Source: Bacteroidota bacterium
Lineage (GTDB): Bacteria > Bacteroidota > Bacteroidia > Palsa-965
Length of the DNA: 64,000 nt
Reading direction: 5' to 3'
NCBI GenBank assembly: GCA_006218065.1
Contig: VBWE01000015.1
Span: 124,001-188,000 of the forward strand
Part shown: one piece after another, positions 8,982 through 18,544 of the stretch
How the letters are laid out: the number at the start of each line of letters is the position of its first letter
How positions within the stretch are numbered: position 1 is the first letter of the stretch
The notes under the pieces: model-generated
Databases searched by the model: none
The model's input: only the letters and a program-made list of their open reading frames with translations
What the model was told of the DNA's origin: nothing
Position numbers and translations under genes: made by a program

Positions 8982-11512
8982 TGAAGACAAAGTATATCCT
9001 GTTTTTCTTTTTCCTGTTCCCGGCGTTTGCTCTGCAAAGCCAGGAACGGCAGGGTTTTACGATGTCGCGCTACGGCGGGATGAACGGGCTGTCGCTTAAC
9101 CCGTCTTTCGGCATGCTCACGCCTTTTCAACTCGAAGTAGGCTGGAGCATGGCAGCCTTGAACCTGGATAATTTTTTTCTCGACGTTCCGTCCATGCGGG
9201 CCGACCAGTTTCTTTTCGGAACAGGTAAGCACCCGGTGCGCCTGATCAATCACCCGGATGCCGGTTTTTCCGGCGAAGCCATTTTCCGTTTTCCCGCTGT
9301 AGGCGTGAAGTTCAAACGCTTCGCCGTATCGACCGTAGCGAACCGGCGGCTGGTTATGGGTTTCGAACATTTCCCCGCGCCGTTCATGCTGGATATTTTC
9401 AACGGTTTTGATCCTGCGCTGATCGGGACGCAAAAAGAAATTCCGCGTTTCAATGGCGGTTACCTGCTGTGGGAAGAAGCCGGCGCCAGTTTTTCCGCCG
9501 TGATGCAGCAGTATGAGAACGACCGGATCAACGGCGGTATTTCTTTGCGTTACGTGCATGGCGCCAGCAGCAGTTTTTTCTCCACCAGCGAAAACTCATT
9601 TTACAAATACGCCGATTCAACGCATCTCGATCTTGAAAAGATGCAGGCCTATTATGGTCAGAACGGTGAAAAGTACGGCGCCGGGCTGGTTTTCGATATC
9701 GGCCTGCACTGGATGAAACAGGATACCGGGAAAGTTTTCAGAAGCATGGATTCGCCGGATCGTGTGTTCGATCACAAGTATAAATACCATTTCGGCATTG
9801 CTTTCCTGGATGTAGGCATGATCCGTTTTTTCGAAGCGGAAGAATCCAATATCCGGGTAAACAACCTGCCTGTTGAAACCAGTAACGGCGGCCCTTTTAC
9901 GGTAGACAGTATGGAAACGATCATCTTCGATCTGCTCGACCGGATCGATTCCGCAGGAACTTCCGCAACGATCCAGCAAAGCAACGCGGGCACCATGGAT
10001 ATGCGGCTGCCTACGGCCGTGAGCGCACAATTCGACTGGCAGTTTCACCGGAATTTTTTTCTCGGAAGCACATTTACATACGGTCTCCCGGTAGGCAAAA
10101 TGCCTTCGGTACGGAGACCCGCGCAGCTTACCCTGGCGCCGCGTTATGAAACGGGCAAATTCATGTTTATGCTGCCCATGTCCTTGTACGATTTCAGGCA
10201 GGCGCGGGTAGGAGCGGCGCTGCGGTTCAAAGGAATTACCGTCGGAACGGATCGCGCGTTCACGTACACGGAAAACGTAACCAGCATAAAAGGTTTCGAT
10301 TTTTACGTGGGCGTGCGGCTTGGGATCGAACAGCTCGAGCATACTTTCCTGAAACCGTACAAGCCGGTGAAGGAGAAAAATTTCGAACATACCGGTTATA
10401 CCGACCGGCTGGCTGCGCTTCCCGGGCAGGGCGTTCAACTGTACTTCAGCATGCACCCCGACAGTGGAAGCCTGCTTGTGCTGAGCAATTTTGCGGGCGA
10501 CACCATCGATTCCACTTTTGTGGACCCGGTTCAGCAGCGCGCCCGTTTCTGGCGTCCCTGGAAATACGGCTACGGGTACCGGAATGTGAAACGGTACAAA
10601 ATTCCGAAAGAACTGCCCAGCGATATTTATTTCCTCGAACGCGAAACGCCGCTGATCGTGCGGCCGACTTCCCGGGACTCGATGGATATTATTATCGTTA
10701 TCCCTACGAATACGTATGAGTCGGAAAACAAAAAAGGCGGGCGAAGTTTGTATGCGGCCGACAAGGCGGGCCGGAAAGGCGGCAACGTGGTTTCGTTTCT
10801 CCGGCCTTTTGATCAGCAGTATTTCAAACAGTTGCAGGCTTTAAATGCCTGGATGAAAGAACACCCGGAATATAAAGTCGGTTATATATCCGATAAGGAA
10901 ATGGACAGTTACCATACGATCAAAACGGCGAAGATGCTGATCATAGCTGGTGAAAGCCGGAGCTGGACGCGGGCTGCACGTTCCAATTACGATCGTTTCG
11001 TGAAAAAAGGCGGGCACGTACTGGTGCTTTCCCCGGATGATTTTATGAAATACCAGGTTCGTTATAAGCAAAAAGGAAAACAACTCGTTTGTTATAAAAA
11101 TAACAGGAAGGATCTGTTCGAACCCAACCCGCTCAACCGAACCGGCGAATGGAAAAATCCGAAACTGAAATACCCGCTGCCCGCCTATCGCCGCCTGGTG
11201 TACAACGTGAAACCGATCGCAGCCGACAGTACGAACCGGCTGTACCTGCCCGGCCTTTCGGAAAAAGCAATCGTATTCGATTTGCGGAATGAGGAAACGG
11301 TTGTCGCGCAAATGAAACCGATGAAATACAGGCCGCCCGTACTGGCACACGTAATGTTCAACGACGATCCGCAGAAGCCCGCTACGCTGGTGAAAGATAC
11401 GCCGGCTTCGGGCACCGTATTCGATTTTCACAACGCCGTTTTGCTGAATCCGTCAACACCGGCTGAAAAACAAAAACTGAAAACAGCAATCGATTTCCTG
11501 CTGGCGCAATAA
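8981..11512 (+). CDS. DUF5723-like outer-membrane protein fused to an N,N-dimethylformamidase-like C-terminal domain
   Basis: An 843-residue exported protein (signal peptide MKTKYILFFFFLFPAFALQSQ). Residues ~20-500 resemble the Bacteroidota DUF5723 outer-membrane family: an early GLSLNPSFG segment followed by many amphipathic strands. From ~568 to the end I recognise the fold of the DMFase beta-subunit C-terminal domain: PTNTYESENKKGGRSLY, VSFLRPFD, a GHVLVLSPDDFMKYQVRY strand, QLVCYK and TGEWKNP. The segment equivalent to GHDEYW, which holds the iron-binding His and Glu in the enzyme, reads GESRSW here (about residue 655), so amidase activity is unlikely. Domain naming is from motif memory, not a search. 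It is coupled to the preceding gene. Confidence 0.78.
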   Translation: MKTKYILFFFFLFPAFALQSQERQGFTMSRYGGMNGLSLNPSFGMLTPFQLEVGWSMAALNLDNFFLDVPSMRADQFLFGTGKHPVRLINHPDAGFSGEAIFRFPAVGVKFKRFAVSTVANRRLVMGFEHFPAPFMLDIFNGFDPALIGTQKEIPRFNGGYLLWEEAGASFSAVMQQYENDRINGGISLRYVHGASSSFFSTSENSFYKYADSTHLDLEKMQAYYGQNGEKYGAGLVFDIGLHWMKQDTGKVFRSMDSPDRVFDHKYKYHFGIAFLDVGMIRFFEAEESNIRVNNLPVETSNGGPFTVDSMETIIFDLLDRIDSAGTSATIQQSNAGTMDMRLPTAVSAQFDWQFHRNFFLGSTFTYGLPVGKMPSVRRPAQLTLAPRYETGKFMFMLPMSLYDFRQARVGAALRFKGITVGTDRAFTYTENVTSIKGFDFYVGVRLGIEQLEHTFLKPYKPVKEKNFEHTGYTDRLAALPGQGVQLYFSMHPDSGSLLVLSNFAGDTIDSTFVDPVQQRARFWRPWKYGYGYRNVKRYKIPKELPSDIYFLERETPLIVRPTSRDSMDIIIVIPTNTYESENKKGGRSLYAADKAGRKGGNVVSFLRPFDQQYFKQLQALNAWMKEHPEYKVGYISDKEMDSYHTIKTAKMLIIAGESRSWTRAARSNYDRFVKKGGHVLVLSPDDFMKYQVRYKQKGKQLVCYKNNRKDLFEPNPLNRTGEWKNPKLKYPLPAYRRLVYNVKPIAADSTNRLYLPGLSEKAIVFDLRNEETVVAQMKPMKYRPPVLAHVMFNDDPQKPATLVKDTPASGTVFDFHNAVLLNPSTPAEKQKLKTAIDFLLAQ

Positions 11513-11677
11513 ATCGCCGGGCGCAATTGTAACTTTTCCCCTGCGGTTTTCGTCTGCCCCGTGAAACCCGGTTGCAGGAAAGGAAAAAAGTTTCCTCCTG
11601 CCAAAAACCGGGAATACCATTTATAGTTCAATAATTGCCGGATATGAAAAGCAACCTTCCCGGGTTAAAAACGTCCT

Positions 11678-11685
11678 TACTTTTG
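11678..11685 (+). promoter_or_regulatory. Candidate Bacteroidota -7 box before the TonB receptor
   Basis: TACTTTTG matches TAnnTTTG. It ends 8 bp before ATG 11694, or 14 bp before the alternative ATG 11700. No clear -33 TTTG is visible upstream. Confidence 0.4.
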
Positions 11686-11693
11686 ATGACGAT

Positions 11694-14057
11694 ATGTATA
11701 TGATAAAGAAAACAGGTATATTTTTCCTGCTGCTGGTTCCGGCTGCGGTTTCAGCCCAGCAGAAACATACCATCAGCGGCTATGTGCAGGAAAAAGGAAG
11801 CAAGGAAACGCTGCCCGGCGTAGCGATCTATGCGCCCGCACTCAAAACCGGTACTTCTTCAAACAGCTACGGCTTTTTTTCGCTGACGCTACAGGCGGAT
11901 ACGGTTGACCTGGTTATTTCATACGCCGGGTACACGGTGCAGAAGAAAACGATTATCCTCGACAAGGATATCAGCCTGAGTATCGACATCGAGCCCGTGC
12001 AGTTGAAGGAAGTTGTTGTGGAAGCGGACAAGGTGGAAAAAATAAGCCAGGAAACGCAGATGAGTTCCGTTTCCATCCCGGTCGAGCAGATCAAGGATAT
12101 TCCCGCGCTCCTGGGTGAAAAAGATGTGCTGAAAGTTATCCAGCTGCTGCCCGGCGTTCAGAAAGGAAGCGAAGGCAGCAGCGGTATTTATGTCCGCGGC
12201 GGCGGTCCCGACCAGAACCTGATCATCCTCGACGATGCCACGGTGTACAATGCCAGTCACCTCTTCGGTTTTTTCTCACTCTTCAACGGCGATGCGCTCA
12301 AAAGCGTGGAACTGATCAAAGGCGGTTTCCCGGCGCGTTACGGCGGACGTCTTTCGAGCGTGCTCGAGATGCGGATGAAAGAAGGAAGCAAGGACAGCCT
12401 GCACGGCGAAGCGGGAATCGGCGTAATCTCTTCGCGCCTGGTACTCGAAGGCCCGATCGTGCGCGGGAAATCATCGTTCCTCGTTTCCGCCAGGAGAACA
12501 TATATCGACCTGCTCATTCGTCCTTTCCTGCAGCCGAGCGATATTTTCGGCTACTATTTTTACGACATGAATGCCAAGGCGAATTATGTGCTGAACGATA
12601 AGAACAAATTTTACCTGAGCGGTTATTTCGGTAACGACAGGGCGTACAATAAAGGCGAATATTCAGCGACTGAAAAGTTCAACGCTTCCCTGCGCTGGGG
12701 CAATGCGACCGGTACGGCGCGCTGGAACCACCAGTGGGGAAGCCGGCTTTTTTCGAACACGTCTTTCATTTTCGCCAAGTACACGATGGATATCGACTAT
12801 GAAGATATCTTCAACCAGGATACGTTTAACCTGAAGTACGGTTCCGGCATCCGCGATTTCAGCCTGAAGCACGATTTTGATTTTTCGCCGAACCCGAAAC
12901 ACCTGGTCCGGTTCGGATTTGTTTCCACGTACCATCGTTTTACGCCGAGTGCATTCGTGATTAAAAATTCGTCGTACCCGGAAGGAGATGTAGACAGCAA
13001 ATCGCGTGCTGATGCTTTTGAAAATGCCGTGTATATTGAAGATGACTGGGAAATGACTTCGCGTTTAAAAGGAAATATCGGCATACGGCTGAGTCATTTC
13101 CTGAGCGAAGGGAAACACTATTTCAAACCTGAACCGCGTGTGGCGATGCGGTATATGCTCAAGGAAGATCTTTCGGTGAAAGGAAGTTTTGCGATGATGA
13201 ATCAATACCTGCACCTGCTTTCGAATACGGGAATCGGGCTGCCCACGGATCTCTGGGTGCCTGTTACCGAAAAAGTCGGGCCGCAGAATTCCTGGCAGGC
13301 TGCGGCAGGAGTGGCGAAAGACTGGTATGAGCAGAAACTGATGATCTCGGTGGAAGGATATTACAAACATATGACCGACGTGATCGGCTATAAGGAAGGC
13401 GCGAGTTTCCTCGTGGTCGACGATCCGGATGACAACGAAGAAGTAAACTGGGAAAACAATATCACCACCGGGCAGGGCTGGAGCTACGGCGGCGAATTGC
13501 TCATCCAGCGCAAGTTCGGAAAGTTCACCGGCTGGATCGGGTACACCTTATCGTGGACGCAGCTGCAGTTCGACTCGCTCAATTTCGGGAAGAAATATTT
13601 TGCACGTTACGACCGGAGGCATGACCTTTCGCTGGTTGGTATTTACAAACTGAATGATCACATCACAATTTCCGGTACATGGGTTTACGGTACGGGAAAT
13701 GCCGTTACGCTGCCGCAGGCGAACTACATCGTTTATCAACATGATCCCACAAATGGCGGAACAAGTACGGTGAACGGGCCGCAGCAAAATTACTGGTGGT
13801 GGTATGAAGTGAGCGACTACGGCGAAAAGAACAGTTTCCGCATGGCGCCCTATCATCGCCTCGATCTCGGTGTCCAGTTCCACAAGCAGAAAAAAAGATA
13901 CGAACGTACTTTCGAGCTGAGTGTTTACAACGTGTACAACCGCAAGAATCCGTTTTACTATTTTATCAAGTACGATAACAATACGGGGAAAAACACGCTG
14001 ACGCAGGTGTCGCTGTTCCCGATCATTCCTTCTGTTTCATGGACAATTAAATTCTGA
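11694..14057 (+). CDS. TonB-dependent receptor with carboxypeptidase-regulatory-like domain
   Basis: A 787-residue outer-membrane transporter. After the signal peptide (ending PAAVSAQQ) comes a carboxypeptidase-regulatory-like beta-sandwich (about 24-105: HTISGYVQEKGSKETLPGVAIY), then a plug domain (about 110-225: LLPGVQKGSEGSSGIYVRGGGPDQN and KGGFPARYGGRLSSVLEM), then a long beta-barrel ending in SVSWTIKF with a terminal Phe. It should import a bulky ligand using TonB energy. The DUF4249 lipoprotein gene follows after 6 bp, an arrangement recurrent in Bacteroidota. ATG 11700 is an equally good start. The substrate is unknown. Confidence 0.93.
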   Translation: MYMIKKTGIFFLLLVPAAVSAQQKHTISGYVQEKGSKETLPGVAIYAPALKTGTSSNSYGFFSLTLQADTVDLVISYAGYTVQKKTIILDKDISLSIDIEPVQLKEVVVEADKVEKISQETQMSSVSIPVEQIKDIPALLGEKDVLKVIQLLPGVQKGSEGSSGIYVRGGGPDQNLIILDDATVYNASHLFGFFSLFNGDALKSVELIKGGFPARYGGRLSSVLEMRMKEGSKDSLHGEAGIGVISSRLVLEGPIVRGKSSFLVSARRTYIDLLIRPFLQPSDIFGYYFYDMNAKANYVLNDKNKFYLSGYFGNDRAYNKGEYSATEKFNASLRWGNATGTARWNHQWGSRLFSNTSFIFAKYTMDIDYEDIFNQDTFNLKYGSGIRDFSLKHDFDFSPNPKHLVRFGFVSTYHRFTPSAFVIKNSSYPEGDVDSKSRADAFENAVYIEDDWEMTSRLKGNIGIRLSHFLSEGKHYFKPEPRVAMRYMLKEDLSVKGSFAMMNQYLHLLSNTGIGLPTDLWVPVTEKVGPQNSWQAAAGVAKDWYEQKLMISVEGYYKHMTDVIGYKEGASFLVVDDPDDNEEVNWENNITTGQGWSYGGELLIQRKFGKFTGWIGYTLSWTQLQFDSLNFGKKYFARYDRRHDLSLVGIYKLNDHITISGTWVYGTGNAVTLPQANYIVYQHDPTNGGTSTVNGPQQNYWWWYEVSDYGEKNSFRMAPYHRLDLGVQFHKQKKRYERTFELSVYNVYNRKNPFYYFIKYDNNTGKNTLTQVSLFPIIPSVSWTIKF

Positions 14058-14063
14058 CCGGCG

Positions 14064-14921
14064 ATGAAAAACTTAATATATACATTCCTGTTTGCGATCG
14101 TGTTAAGTGTTTCGTTCGTTTCCTGTGAGCAGGCCGCGGATATCGATCTGCCCGAAACGGAACCGAAACTCGTCGTTACCTGTTTTATTTCCCCGCAGGA
14201 TACGCTGATCATTGCACGGATCAACCGCAGCAAACCGGTTTTCCAGGCATCGACGGTGAATCCGTCTTTTTCGGTAGATAACGCAACGGTTATTCTTGCC
14301 GGGAACAGCACTTCCGTTCAGCTCACGTACGATGCGGACTTCGAATGGTATTATGTTTCACCGTCGCAGTTCCAGGTACTGCCGGGCGCCACATATACGA
14401 TTACGGTAACTACGCCCGAAGGCGAATCGGTAAATGCGAGTACGACTATCCCGGTATCGGTTCCGCAGAATTACACGGTAACCGTAACTTCCGAAATACT
14501 GGACAGTAATTCGTTCGGGTTGAACGAGCATTACATGTCGGATAATGCATGGACGGATCTTGCAGGGCAAACGGATTTTTACCGGCTCATCTGGGTCAGT
14601 GTGCGGACCAATGCATTCCTGCCGGGCGATACTTTGTATTCCACACTCGGCGGAGAACTTATTTCCGATAAGAATAACGACGGCGGACAGATCAGGCTGC
14701 TCAGCGACGGATACCAGTTCCAGAACACGACCGATACCACGATCGCGATGGATTTTCACCTCGTACATGCTACGCCGGAATACTACCTGTATCACCAGTC
14801 GGTTCAGAATTACGGCGGTGATAATCCGTTCGCAGAACCGACTTTGATTTATACGAACGTTACCGATGGTCTCGGCGTTTTTGCGGGATACAACAGTGTG
14901 AAGAGAAGGGTACTCCTCTGA
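14064..14921 (+). CDS. DUF4249-family lipoprotein
   Basis: A 285-residue lipoprotein: a signal sequence ends in the lipobox SFVSC with C21 as the lipidated residue. Segments such as [28 protein letters not shown] and [26 protein letters not shown] are typical of DUF4249. The N-terminal part looks like an Ig-like beta-sandwich. Family members sit next to TonB receptors and are thought to be accessory surface lipoproteins; that link is contextual. It is 6 bp downstream of the receptor and clearly co-transcribed. The molecular function is undefined. Confidence 0.87.
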   Translation: MKNLIYTFLFAIVLSVSFVSCEQAADIDLPETEPKLVVTCFISPQDTLIIARINRSKPVFQASTVNPSFSVDNATVILAGNSTSVQLTYDADFEWYYVSPSQFQVLPGATYTITVTTPEGESVNASTTIPVSVPQNYTVTVTSEILDSNSFGLNEHYMSDNAWTDLAGQTDFYRLIWVSVRTNAFLPGDTLYSTLGGELISDKNNDGGQIRLLSDGYQFQNTTDTTIAMDFHLVHATPEYYLYHQSVQNYGGDNPFAEPTLIYTNVTDGLGVFAGYNSVKRRVLL

Positions 14922-14940
14922 CGGAAGTCGTTTTTTAAAG

Positions 14941-14948
14941 TATTTTTG
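14941..14948 (+). promoter_or_regulatory. Candidate -7 box of aroC, almost touching the start codon
   Basis: TATTTTTG fits TAnnTTTG and ends only 4 bp before ATG 14953. With usual Bacteroidota spacing the transcript would begin at or near the A of the start codon, implying a leaderless mRNA. Confidence 0.45.
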
Positions 14949-14952
14949 CCCC

Positions 14953-16027
14953 ATGGCCGGCAACAGTTTCGGGGAACTTTTTCGCATCACGACTTTCGGT
15001 GAGTCACACGGACCTGCGATCGGCGGTGTGATTGACGGTTGTCCGCCCGGCGTTCTCATAGACCCGGATTTCATCCGGCTGGAACTTCGCCGTCGCCGCC
15101 CGGGACAATCCAGGATTGTTACCCAGCGCAAAGAAGACGACGAAGTGGAATTGCTGTCCGGCGGGAAAGTCGACCGGTACGCCGATCGGTTTTATCATCC
15201 GCAACAGCGACGCCAAATCCAAAGACTACGAGCATATCCGCGAAGTGTATCGTCCTTCGCACGCCGATTTTACCTACGATGCGAAATACGGGATCCGTGA
15301 TCACCGCGGAGGCGGGCGTTCCTCTGCCCGCGAAACGGCCGCCCGCGTGGTGGCCGGTGCGGTGGCGAAACTGCTGCTCAGTCGCGCGCAGGTATCCATT
15401 CATGCCTACGTTTCGCAGGTCGGTGATATCAAACTGAACCTGCCATACTCCGCGCTCGATCTTTCGAAAACGGAAGACAATATCGTCCGTTGTCCCGACG
15501 CCGCCGTTGCCGCGGAAATGATCAGACTCATCGAAGATATCCGCAAACAGGGTGATACCATCGGCGGCGTGATCAGCGGTGTGATCAAAAATGCGCCGGC
15601 CGGTTTGGGCGAACCTGTTTTCGATAAGCTGCATGCCGATCTCGGCAAAGCGATGCTCGGTATAAATGCAGCCAAAGCATTTGAATACGGATCGGGTTTT
15701 GCCGGCGTAGAAATGAAAGGCTCGCAGCACAATGATGCGTTTATCCCGGGAACCGGTTCGCGGAAAATTGTGACAAAATCAAATTACTCCGGCGGCATCC
15801 AGGGCGGGATCAGTAACGGTGAAGACATTTATTTCCGCGTAGCGTTCAAACCCGTCGCCACGATTATCCAGAAACAAATTACCGTAAACAAAAAAGGCCA
15901 GCCCGTTGAAGTGATGGGCAAAGGCCGCCACGATCCCTGCGTGCTTCCCCGCGCCGTTCCGATCGTGGAAGCGATGGCCGCACTGGTCATGGCCGATCAC
16001 CTGCTGCGCGCAAAAACGAACGGGTAA
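14953..16027 (+). pseudogene. aroC: Chorismate synthase, interrupted by a frameshifting deletion
   Basis: Chorismate synthase makes chorismate from 5-enolpyruvylshikimate-3-phosphate at the end of the shikimate pathway. The first frame reads [20 protein letters not shown] through EVELLSGG, the expected N-terminus. The protein then continues one frame over from [15 protein letters not shown] to HLLRAKTNG, with [33 protein letters not shown] intact across it in positions. Against the family pattern LSG-VFEG-xTTGT, about three residues are missing around 15165, consistent with loss of about 8 bp. Everything else is conserved and no second copy is visible. Either the gene is inactivated or the assembly is wrong here. 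Confidence 0.88.
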
Positions 16028-16179
16028 ATTCACCCGTCAACCTGTTTGCAAAAACTCAGCTTCGTATTCTGATCATCTATATCTTTAGTTTATGGTAATA
16101 TTATGTACAGTATCACTAATAACATTGCTTAAATATTATAATATATATTTGATCAACAATAACTCAAAATTGTATTCAA

Positions 16180-17028
16180 ATGGCATATTTCTTCTTTATA
16201 GACGAGAGTGGAACAGATAGACAAGACTCATATTATGAAGTTCTTTGTGGTATTGCTATCAAAGACAGTGACCTATGGAAAATCGTTAGTCAGCTCAAAA
16301 ATTTGGAAGAACAAATATTAGGGACCAGATATAGTGGCAACGAAAGAGAAATTAAGGGCAAAAAATTCTTAAAAAGGAAAGTATTCAAACAAGCCGAAAC
16401 AACGGAATCTATTCTTCAGCCTGAAAGAACCATACTTGCTAAGGAATGTATTGAAAATGGAGCTAATGCCACAAAAAGACACTTGGCAGCATTAGCTCAA
16501 GCTAAGCTCGATTATGTGAAGAAATTGTTAGAACTGTGCGCTCAATATAGAATAAAAATTTTTGCATCAATATCATCCGAACCTATCAGAGAAACAGATG
16601 ATGAAATGGATGGACTATTAAGACGAGACTATGTTTATGCTTTTGAAAGAATGTATTACTACCTTGAAGACAAACGAAATGAAGACCAAGGAATAATAGT
16701 TTTCGATGAGATCGAAAAATCTCAGAGCCACGTTTTGATTTCGCAGTTAGAAAACTATTTTAAAAGGACACTCAAAGGAAGACAGCGTTCTGGATTAGTA
16801 ATACCTGAACCGTTTTTTGTGCATAGCGACTTAACGACAGGTATACAAATTGCTGATTTAATAGCTTACATTATTTCTTGGGGGCTAAGATTAAAGGGTA
16901 TGTCAGAACCGTCAAGACCCGAATTGAATGAGTTTGTAGAATTAATCAAACCTCTGCGATATATAACGACAAGGGAAATTGGGGATGTTCCTGATATGCA
17001 AATATGGAGTGTAACCTACGTGAAATAA
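16180..17028 (+). CDS. DUF3800 domain-containing protein
   Basis: A 282-residue protein starting MAYFFFIDESGTDRQDSYY, the hallmark FIDESG strand of DUF3800, with a later acidic strand IIVFDEIEKSQ and a C-terminal TTGIQIADLIAYIISWG. The family is predicted to have an RNase H-like fold with acidic catalytic residues and often occurs near mobile or defence genes. No signal or membrane segment. Base composition and codon use are much more AT-rich than neighbours from about 16060 to 17160, arguing for recent acquisition. No integrase or repeat boundary is visible. Function unproven. Confidence 0.85.
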   Translation: MAYFFFIDESGTDRQDSYYEVLCGIAIKDSDLWKIVSQLKNLEEQILGTRYSGNEREIKGKKFLKRKVFKQAETTESILQPERTILAKECIENGANATKRHLAALAQAKLDYVKKLLELCAQYRIKIFASISSEPIRETDDEMDGLLRRDYVYAFERMYYYLEDKRNEDQGIIVFDEIEKSQSHVLISQLENYFKRTLKGRQRSGLVIPEPFFVHSDLTTGIQIADLIAYIISWGLRLKGMSEPSRPELNEFVELIKPLRYITTREIGDVPDMQIWSVTYVK

Positions 17029-17168
17029 AAAAAGGCAATGCCAGTTTCCCAACAAAGCCTCCATTGCAAAAGTACAACAAAAGAATTAAATACCCAAATA
17101 AAACAAAAACGGTTTTTGCAAATAGGCTGACATTCCTCAACGGACTTCATACACGCCCAGACACTCAA

Positions 17169-18389
17169 TTACTCCGCAACCAGTTTCCCATTCCAAACCG
17201 TTGCACCGTTCTGTTCCAGTTGCAGAAAATACATGCCTGCCGGAAGATTTTTCCTGGCTAATTCAAAATCATTTCCGCTGAAAGTATACGCCGCAAGCAG
17301 TTCCCCGGCAATATTATAAACGGACAAAACGGAATTTGCTGTTTGATTTCTTTGCGGATCAGTGATCGTAATGCGTGTTGTTTCTGCAAACGGGTTTGGG
17401 GAAACGCTTACCGGTATTCCCGCATGCGTTACACTGTTTACGGAAAGCGGTTGCTCCACGCGCAGGATCACGCCGCCTTCGCCCACCGCCCAGCCGAAAA
17501 TATCCAGCGGCGCGCTCGCCCAGAATGAACGCAGGTGCTGGTTTGTGGGACTATTCTGCGAGGTCCAGGTCAGGCCGCCGTCCGTTGACAGGCGTATCGT
17601 ACCGTTTCCGCCCACTGCGTAATAAATTCCGCCGAACAGGTATTGCGGCGAGGCAATCCAGTGCAGGAAGTTACTTGTGCCGCTGTTCTGCTGAACCCAG
17701 TTTACGCCGCCATCATAAGTATGAAGAACTAAACCGTTATCGCCGGAGATAACGCCCATCGGCGAATTGTCCATGCACACAGACCACAAAACCGTGTTTG
17801 TAACCGGGCAGGTTTGCGGAGTCCAGTTTGTACCGCCGTCTGAAGTATGCAGAATTTTACTGCTGTCGCCCGTCATCCAGCCTTCCGTGGCGGAAACAAA
17901 ACGCACTGTCCAGAGGTTGCCGCCGAAATTGCTCGCCTGCGGGTTCCAGTTCACGCCGCCGTCGGTCGTGTGCAGAATTGTTCCCCCGGCGCCGCAGGCC
18001 CAGCCATCAGCACTGTTTATGAAATAAATGCACCACAGCGTATTGTTCGTGCCGCTCGTTTGCGGATTCCAGTTCAGGCCGCCGTCGGTGGTTTTCAGGA
18101 TCGTTCCGTTTCCGCCGCTTATCCAGCCGTTGCTTGCGTCGAGCATGCACACTTCGAAAAGCGTTTCACCGGTTCCGCTCGTCTGGCCGGTCCAGTTTTG
18201 CCCGCCGTCGCTGGTTGTGCGGATGGTTCCGCCGCTTCCGGTGGCCCAGGCCTGGAACGTGGATGTTCCGCAAACGGAATACAGGTTTTGCAGGGTTCCG
18301 CTTACCTGCGGAGTCCATTGTGCGAATGCCTGTTCACAATACAGGAATACAATTCCAGAAAAAAAGAATGAGAGCAACTGTTTTTTCAT
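17169..18389 (-). CDS. Secreted YCF48/BNR-like beta-propeller protein with T9SS sorting domain
   Basis: A 406-residue exported protein with a signal peptide ending EQAFAQ. Seven or so repeats contain TTDGGLNWNPQ(T/A)SG-type motifs and alternate with GWISGGNGTIL-like strands, typical of YCF48/photosynthesis-assembly-like and BNR/Asp-box propellers. The C-terminal ~80 residues (SVSPNPFAETTRITI to VWNGKLVAE) form a type A T9SS sorting domain. It stands alone on this strand. In this phylum such propellers are surface proteins of unknown ligand; there is no reason to link it to photosystems. Confidence 0.87.
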   Translation of the reverse strand: MKKQLLSFFFSGIVFLYCEQAFAQWTPQVSGTLQNLYSVCGTSTFQAWATGSGGTIRTTSDGGQNWTGQTSGTGETLFEVCMLDASNGWISGGNGTILKTTDGGLNWNPQTSGTNNTLWCIYFINSADGWACGAGGTILHTTDGGVNWNPQASNFGGNLWTVRFVSATEGWMTGDSSKILHTSDGGTNWTPQTCPVTNTVLWSVCMDNSPMGVISGDNGLVLHTYDGGVNWVQQNSGTSNFLHWIASPQYLFGGIYYAVGGNGTIRLSTDGGLTWTSQNSPTNQHLRSFWASAPLDIFGWAVGEGGVILRVEQPLSVNSVTHAGIPVSVSPNPFAETTRITITDPQRNQTANSVLSVYNIAGELLAAYTFSGNDFELARKNLPAGMYFLQLEQNGATVWNGKLVAE

Positions 18390-18515
18390 GATGCGCTATG
18401 TATTTGCCGATAAGAAAGATACTTCGTTTGGAGCAATGAACAAAATGCGGCCTTTCCCGGGAATTTTTGTGAAAAACAGGGCCGGCGGACATCTTTTACC
18501 TGCACGCGGAATCCC

Positions 18516-18523
18516 TATCTTTG
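18516..18523 (+). promoter_or_regulatory. Candidate -7 box of the AsmA-like gene
   Basis: TATCTTTG, an exact TAnnTTTG match, ends 21 bp before ATG 18545. It supports that ATG over the upstream in-frame TTG at 18521, which lies inside the promoter motif. Confidence 0.45.
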
Positions 18524-18544
18524 AAACGTAAATTTCATAAACGT

